From an uncultured SAR86 cluster bacterium (GTDB taxonomy: Bacteria; Pseudomonadota; Gammaproteobacteria; Magnimaribacterales; AG-339-G14): a DNA stretch of 64,000 nt. The notes below the pieces were generated by a model that saw nothing but the letters and a program-made list of their open reading frames with translations, did no database searches and had not been told where the DNA came from. Where the stretch lies: contig CACPMT010000002.1 of the NCBI GenBank assembly GCA_902635045.1, positions 1 through 64,000 on the forward strand, in the 5' to 3' direction. The position numbers and the translations under genes are program-made. Below are positions 59,775-64,000 of the stretch, piece by piece. The first letter of the stretch is position 1; each line of letters opens with the position of its first letter.

Positions 59775-61226
59775 ATGCTTTTAAACTTTTATAACAACTT
59801 CCTTGGAGAATCTCCCAAATGGTATAAGAATTTAATAATTCTTTTTTTAGTCTCTAATCCTCTAATATACATCTTTTTGATTAACATTGGTTCTGAAGCC
59901 GGCTTCATTATGGGGTGGATTATTTTAGCTCAATTCATTCTAACTCTTGCAATGGCTCTGAATTGTTACCCTCTTCAACCAGGAGGGTTAATTGCAATCC
60001 AATCGGTTTTGATGGGTCTTACCAACACAAAAAATATATATCATGAAGTAGAATTAAATTTAAAAGTTATCTTGCTGCTTGTGTTTATGGTTGCAGGAAT
60101 ATATTTCATGAAGGATTTCCTTCTATATATTTTTACAAAACTTTTAGTTAACGTCAGAAACAAAAGGACTTTATCTGTTTTATTTGTGATAAGTGCAGCA
60201 GTGTTATCAGCTTTTTTAGATGCTCTCACAGTAACTGCTGTTTTAATAGCAGTAGCAGTTGGATTTTATTATGTTTTTCAAGAAGCTAAAAAATCTGAAT
60301 CTGATCTAGATCAGTTCAAAGCATTTCTGAGAAATTTGCTTATGCATGGAGCAGTTGGTACTGCATTGGGAGGAGTAAGCACTATTGTAGGGGAACCCCA
60401 AAATTTACTAATAGGATCTATTGCTGGATGGGATTTTCTAGAGTTTTTTATTCAAATGCTTCCGATTTCACTACCAGTTTTCATTTTCGGACTCTTAACT
60501 TGTTATTTTATAGAAAAATTTAAATTATTTGGATACGGCGCTGAACTCTCAGATGAATTGAGATTAGTTATTGAAAATTTTGGACATGAAGAAGATAAAA
60601 AAAGAACCTCTAATGATAAAGCTAAATTATTTGTTCAACTTGCAGTTGTGATTATTTTAATTTTATCGCTGGCTTTCAATTTAGCTGCAGTAGGCTTAAT
60701 AGGATTGATGGTTATTGTTCTCTTAACTGCCTTCAATGGCATCATTAAAGAACATGACCTTGGGAAGGCTTTTGAAGAAGCTTTGCCTTTTACAGCTTTA
60801 TTGGTAGTTTTTTTTGTGATAGTTGCTGTAATTCATGATCAACATTTATTTTCTCCTGTAATAGGTTATGTTCTTACTTTAAATTTTGACTTACAAGTTC
60901 CAATGTTTTTTCTTGCTAACGGGGTACTTTCAATGATCAGTGATAATGTATTTGTTGCAACGATTTATATTAGTGAAGTAAAAGAAGCATTAGATACTGG
61001 TTTGATAAATAGAGAACAATTTGATTTATTGGCTATTGCTATAAATACTGGAACTAACCTTCCAAGTGTTGCAACGCCAAATGGTCAAGCTGCATTCTTA
61101 TTTTTGTTAACTTCATCAATTGCCCCTCTGATTGGTCTTTCTTATTTTAGAATGGTTCTTCTGGCTTTACCTTATACGATTGTTTTGACAGTAATTGGAT
61201 TATTCTCGGTAATTTATTTTTTATAA
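59775..61226 (+). CDS. nhaB: Na+/H+ antiporter NhaB
   Basis: A 483-residue 12-span antiporter. The N-terminal [16 protein letters not shown] and NPLIYIFLI segments align with Escherichia coli NhaB (NFLGQSPDWYK), and [11 protein letters not shown] near 150, GEPQNLLIG near 205 and [20 protein letters not shown] near 430 are NhaB/ArsB superfamily features. It expels sodium in exchange for protons, consistent with a marine habitat. dusA starts 3 bases downstream. Confidence 0.94.
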   Translation: MLLNFYNNFLGESPKWYKNLIILFLVSNPLIYIFLINIGSEAGFIMGWIILAQFILTLAMALNCYPLQPGGLIAIQSVLMGLTNTKNIYHEVELNLKVILLLVFMVAGIYFMKDFLLYIFTKLLVNVRNKRTLSVLFVISAAVLSAFLDALTVTAVLIAVAVGFYYVFQEAKKSESDLDQFKAFLRNLLMHGAVGTALGGVSTIVGEPQNLLIGSIAGWDFLEFFIQMLPISLPVFIFGLLTCYFIEKFKLFGYGAELSDELRLVIENFGHEEDKKRTSNDKAKLFVQLAVVIILILSLAFNLAAVGLIGLMVIVLLTAFNGIIKEHDLGKAFEEALPFTALLVVFFVIVAVIHDQHLFSPVIGYVLTLNFDLQVPMFFLANGVLSMISDNVFVATIYISEVKEALDTGLINREQFDLLAIAINTGTNLPSVATPNGQAAFLFLLTSSIAPLIGLSYFRMVLLALPYTIVLTVIGLFSVIYFL

Positions 61227-61229
61227 TTT

Positions 61230-62195
61230 ATGGATAGATCTTTTTGTATAGCCCCTATGATGGCTAGAACAGATAAACATTTTAGATATTTAGTGAGACA
61301 ACTTACTAAGAAAGCTGTTCTTTTTACTGAAATGATTCATACCAACTCTATTTTATTTGGAAATAGAAATAAGTTAGATGATTACTTTCAAATAGAAAAT
61401 CCAATAGTCTTACAATTAGGTGGAAATGATCCAGAGTCATTATCAAAAGTCTGTCAAATGGCCGAAAATTACAACTACGACGAAATAAATTTAAATCTTG
61501 GCTGCCCAAGTCCAAAAGTCAAAAGTGGCAATTTTGGAGCTGCCCTTATGAATCATCCTGAAATAGTAAAAAGGTGTTTAGTAGCAATGAAAGAAAACTC
61601 ATCTAAAACTATTTCTGTGAAAATAAGATTAGGGATAAATGACAATGATATTGATGAAAGTTTAGACGATTTTATTTATCAGCTTTCAGAAACAGGTATA
61701 AAAGTTTTTTATGTTCATGCTAGAAAAGCAATTTTAGATAAATTAAGCCCTAAAGATAACAGAGAAATACCCCCATTAAATTATGCAAGAGTAAAAAAAT
61801 TAAAAAAGGATTTTCCTAATTTAGAAATAATTATCAATGGAGGAATAATTGACTACTTTAATCAAAAAAAAGAGTTTTCTGAATTAGATGGAATCATGAT
61901 AGGAAGAGAAGCCTATTCTTACCCAAGAAAATTAAAAAATATTGATTCAAATTTTTATGGTATTGCAGACGCTAATAGATCTCTATCTGATATTACAAAA
62001 AATATGTTTGATTATTTTGAAACTTTAGATAATCAGAATGATATAAAGAAAGGATTAATACACATGCATGGCCTTTATAATGGTCTTAAGAATGCAAAAA
62101 AAATAAGAATTCTTCTTTCTAATTCTTGCTACTTTAAGCCAGCAAAAAATGAGATCATTGATCTTATAAATGATAATTTTAAAAATGTAGCATGA
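61230..62195 (+). CDS. dusA: tRNA-dihydrouridine synthase A
   Basis: A 321-residue TIM-barrel flavoprotein. Signatures: APMMARTDKHFRYLVRQLT at residues 8-26, LQLGGNDPESL near 66, catalytic Cys in LNLGCPSPKVKSG near 90-102, and VHARKA near 166 and IIINGGI near 205. DusA reduces U20/U20a in tRNA. The stop overlaps the TerB-like start (ATGA). Confidence 0.94.
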   Translation: MDRSFCIAPMMARTDKHFRYLVRQLTKKAVLFTEMIHTNSILFGNRNKLDDYFQIENPIVLQLGGNDPESLSKVCQMAENYNYDEINLNLGCPSPKVKSGNFGAALMNHPEIVKRCLVAMKENSSKTISVKIRLGINDNDIDESLDDFIYQLSETGIKVFYVHARKAILDKLSPKDNREIPPLNYARVKKLKKDFPNLEIIINGGIIDYFNQKKEFSELDGIMIGREAYSYPRKLKNIDSNFYGIADANRSLSDITKNMFDYFETLDNQNDIKKGLIHMHGLYNGLKNAKKIRILLSNSCYFKPAKNEIIDLINDNFKNVA

Positions 62196-62650
62196 AGAAT
62201 TTCTTTAAAGGCTTTTTTAATAAGACAGTAAGTCAAGAACCTGCAACTTCTAACTCAGTTTTGTTATCTGCAATTTCACTTATGATAGAGGTCAGTCTAG
62301 CTGATGAAATAATGGATATATCTGAACTTGAAACCTTAAAAAAAGTCTTACTAAATGAGTTTGAGGTTAAAGAAAATGATCTAGAGAATTTGATATCAGA
62401 TGCAAAAAAAAATCAAAACTCATCAACTTCTTTATACGAATTTACTAGAAAAATTAATGACGAATACGAATTCGATGATAAAAAGAATTTAATTTTATCG
62501 ATGTGGAAAATTGCTTATGCTGATGGAAATATTGATAAATATGAAGAATATGTAATTAGAAAAGTTTCAGACTTAATATATATATCTCATCCAGATTTTA
62601 TTGAATCAAAGCAAAAAGCAAAAAGAGAATATGAAAATAGAAAAACCTGA
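62192..62650 (+). CDS. TerB-like protein
   Basis: A 152-residue cytoplasmic protein of the TerB/TerB-like family. The helical core has ISLMIEVSLADEIMDISELETLKKVL near residues 29-54 and MWKIAYADGNIDKYEEYVIRKVSDLI near 107-132, the repeated acidic metal-binding pattern (A-D-x-x-x-D-x-x-E) of TerB. The family's role in tellurite resistance and membrane stress is only partly known. Coupled to dusA by a 4-base overlap and overlapping the following serine hydrolase start by 20 bases. Confidence 0.82.
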   Translation: MKNFFKGFFNKTVSQEPATSNSVLLSAISLMIEVSLADEIMDISELETLKKVLLNEFEVKENDLENLISDAKKNQNSSTSLYEFTRKINDEYEFDDKKNLILSMWKIAYADGNIDKYEEYVIRKVSDLIYISHPDFIESKQKAKREYENRKT

Positions 62651-63881
62651 ATCAGTTGGTCTTTCATCAAAAAGATTGAAAGATTTTGACAAAATGCTTA
62701 TGGAAAAATACGTTGGTCCTGAAAAATTAGCTGGAACACAGACTCTAGTTGCTAGAAAAGGATCGATTGTTCATTTTCATTCTCAAGGAAAGAGAGATCT
62801 AGAAAATGATTTGCCTATAGATGAAAATACTCTCTTTAGAATTTATTCAATGACTAAACCTGTTACTGGTGTGGCTTTGATGCAACTTTTTGAGAAAGGT
62901 TTTTTTCAATTATCAGATCCTGTATCAAAATTTCTTCCTGAATTTGATAATCAACAAGTTTATGTTTCGGGTTCTTACCCTCTCTTTATGACGGAACCAG
63001 TGAAAAGACCAATGGTTATTCGCGATTTATTAACTCATACTTCTGGGCTAAGTTATAGTATAAATTTTAGGTCTCATGTTGACGATGCTTATCGTAAAAT
63101 CTTTAAAATATCTGATCCAACAAAAGCATTAGTTTCTAAAGAAAAAGTTGATTTGGAAGAATTTACAAAACGAATCGCATCTCTTCCATTAGAATTTAGT
63201 CCAGGCGAACAATGGCTTTACAGCGTTTCAATAGACGTTTGTGCCAGATTGGTTGAGGTTATTTCTGGAAAAAAAATTGATCAATATTTTGAAGATTACA
63301 TTTTTAAACCTTTAAAAATGGAAAAAACTAGTTTCTATGTTCAAGAAAAAGACCTTAAAGATTTAGCAGTCTGCTATCACAGAGATGAAAACAAAAAAAT
63401 TACAATTCATGATCCTGGTGATACAAAAAGTAGATATTCTGCTCCAAGAGACTTTAATGGCGGTGGAAGTGGGTTGATTAGTAATGCAAAAGAATATTAC
63501 AGGTTTCTTCAAATGCTTCTCAATGGAGGCGAATTAGAAGGTGAAAGAATTCTATCAAGAAAAACAATCGAGTTAATGACTTTAAATCATTTACCGGATA
63601 ATCAAACAATGGCTGATATGGGCTCTAGTGGAAGTTTTAGTGAAGTTAGATATCATGGAATGGGATATGGTCTTAGCATGGCAGTAACAACTGATCCTGC
63701 TGCAAGCCAAAGTCCTTTAAGCAAAGGAAGTTATAATTGGGGAGGTATGGCGAGTACTTATTTTTGGATTGACCCTAAAGAAGATTTATTAGCAATATTC
63801 ATGACACAATTTATTCCTAGTGATGCTTTTCCTCTTCGACCTCAGATGGCCACAATGGTATATGGTTCGTTTATTGATTAA
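62631..63881 (+). CDS. serine hydrolase of the beta-lactamase/transpeptidase-like fold
   Basis: ATG 62631 is preceded by AGAG; the longer TTG frame from 62601 would run deep into terB and is rejected. The 416-residue product is class C beta-lactamase-like: SMTKPVTG gives Ser73-x-x-Lys76, YSVSIDVCARL near 202 supplies the Tyr-x-Ser motif, and HGMGYG near 345 corresponds to the KTG-like strand. No signal peptide, so a cytoplasmic esterase (EstB-like) is more likely than a periplasmic beta-lactamase. The stop overlaps the next minus-strand gene by four bases. Confidence 0.85.
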   Translation: MKIEKPESVGLSSKRLKDFDKMLMEKYVGPEKLAGTQTLVARKGSIVHFHSQGKRDLENDLPIDENTLFRIYSMTKPVTGVALMQLFEKGFFQLSDPVSKFLPEFDNQQVYVSGSYPLFMTEPVKRPMVIRDLLTHTSGLSYSINFRSHVDDAYRKIFKISDPTKALVSKEKVDLEEFTKRIASLPLEFSPGEQWLYSVSIDVCARLVEVISGKKIDQYFEDYIFKPLKMEKTSFYVQEKDLKDLAVCYHRDENKKITIHDPGDTKSRYSAPRDFNGGGSGLISNAKEYYRFLQMLLNGGELEGERILSRKTIELMTLNHLPDNQTMADMGSSGSFSEVRYHGMGYGLSMAVTTDPAASQSPLSKGSYNWGGMASTYFWIDPKEDLLAIFMTQFIPSDAFPLRPQMATMVYGSFID

Positions 63882-64000
63882 TCAAAATCATCGTCAAATA
63901 GAGATTCTTCCAGTTCTCCGTCTCTAATTTCATATTCTCTTCTTTGCAGATATGCATCTCTATAAAAACTATATTGGTCATTTCCACTGAGATCAGAAAT
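63878..64000 (-). CDS. C-terminus of an unidentified protein, cut by window edge
   Basis: A 40-codon open frame on the minus strand runs from the window edge to a TAA at 63880-63878. The translation ends YLQRREYEIRDGE then an acidic LFDDDFD tail. The acid-rich end and charge pattern look like a real C-terminus, and the stop overlaps the serine hydrolase stop in the convergent fashion seen throughout. No family can be named from this fragment. Confidence 0.5.
   Translation of the reverse strand: MSDLSGNDQYSFYRDAYLQRREYEIRDGELEESLFDDDFD

Noticed and set aside
62601-62630. Serine hydrolase start at TTG 62601
   Set aside because: It would overlap terB by 50 bases; ATG 62631 has a better upstream purine stretch.
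1-64000. CRISPR arrays, insertion sequences, prophage genes, rRNA
   Set aside because: No regular direct repeats, transposase or integrase motifs, phage structural genes or rRNA sequence were seen on either strand.

Overview
The window is AT-rich (roughly one third G+C by eye), gene-dense chromosomal DNA from a free-living marine-type gammaproteobacterium with a compact genome. Evidence for the class: a rluC-rpmF-fabG-acpP-fabF-mltG-tmk-holB cluster next to a divergent rne, csrA beside tRNA-Ser and tRNA-Arg genes, and nhaB, nudC, dusA, trhO and bolA. The abundance of short-chain dehydrogenases, CoA enzymes, secreted lipoproteins, GPH-type transporters and a DUF3604 protein resembles SAR86-like bacteria; that placement is inference. 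I see no insertion sequence, prophage, CRISPR array, plasmid gene or rRNA.

Layout. 1-5.9 kb: an edge-truncated TIGR02206 membrane protein, a small lipoprotein, then a minus-strand CoA catabolism cluster (two SDRs, acyl-CoA synthetase, enoyl-CoA hydratase) divergent from an HSD10-like dehydrogenase. 5.9-14.9 kb: secreted-protein region with a cupredoxin-like lipoprotein, two large secreted proteins that I read as divergent paralogs (6489-9419 and 12276-13994), a 41-residue lipoprotein, a two-domain NTF2-like lipoprotein, and two haloalkane dehalogenases of different subfamilies, divergently placed. 14.9-21.2 kb: minus-strand genes for a secreted cyclase-family hydrolase, a TPR lipoprotein, a CBM9/DUF5916 outer-membrane protein and a ceramidase-like membrane hydrolase. 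21.3-30.2 kb: oligopeptidase B, an AGCS symporter with a large insert, glutaredoxin, two tandem MAPEG proteins, a ferritin-like protein, an alpha/beta hydrolase and a hotdog dehydratase.

30.2-35.2 kb: a same-strand block moxR, VWA gene, yadG, yadH, tRNA-Ser(GGA), acyltransferase, csrA (TTG start), tRNA-Arg(ACG). 35.3-47.6 kb: a thioesterase, tatD and a nine-gene minus-strand run with almost no spacing: GPH transporter, rhomboid protease, DUF3604, second GPH transporter, bolA, trhO, RND exporter, AMACR-like racemase. (That is eight genes from 47561 to 36878.) 47.6-50.6 kb: SDR, HD-domain protein, small membrane protein, secreted sugar dehydrogenase. 50.7-56.6 kb: a shortened fatty-acid/cell-envelope/replication cluster lacking plsX, fabH and fabD. 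56.7-64 kb: rne with a structured leader, nudC, nhaB, dusA, a TerB-like gene, a serine hydrolase and the C-terminus of an unidentified protein.

Most noteworthy: the paralogous secreted protein pair and its lipoprotein partners; an RNase E in which the zinc-link segment is deleted; the tightly packed DUF3604/GPH run; two dissimilar haloalkane dehalogenases side by side, one with a membrane anchor; and a protein gene that begins 8 nt after a tRNA. No single locus can be declared a new system from sequence alone; the secreted paralog locus is the best candidate.
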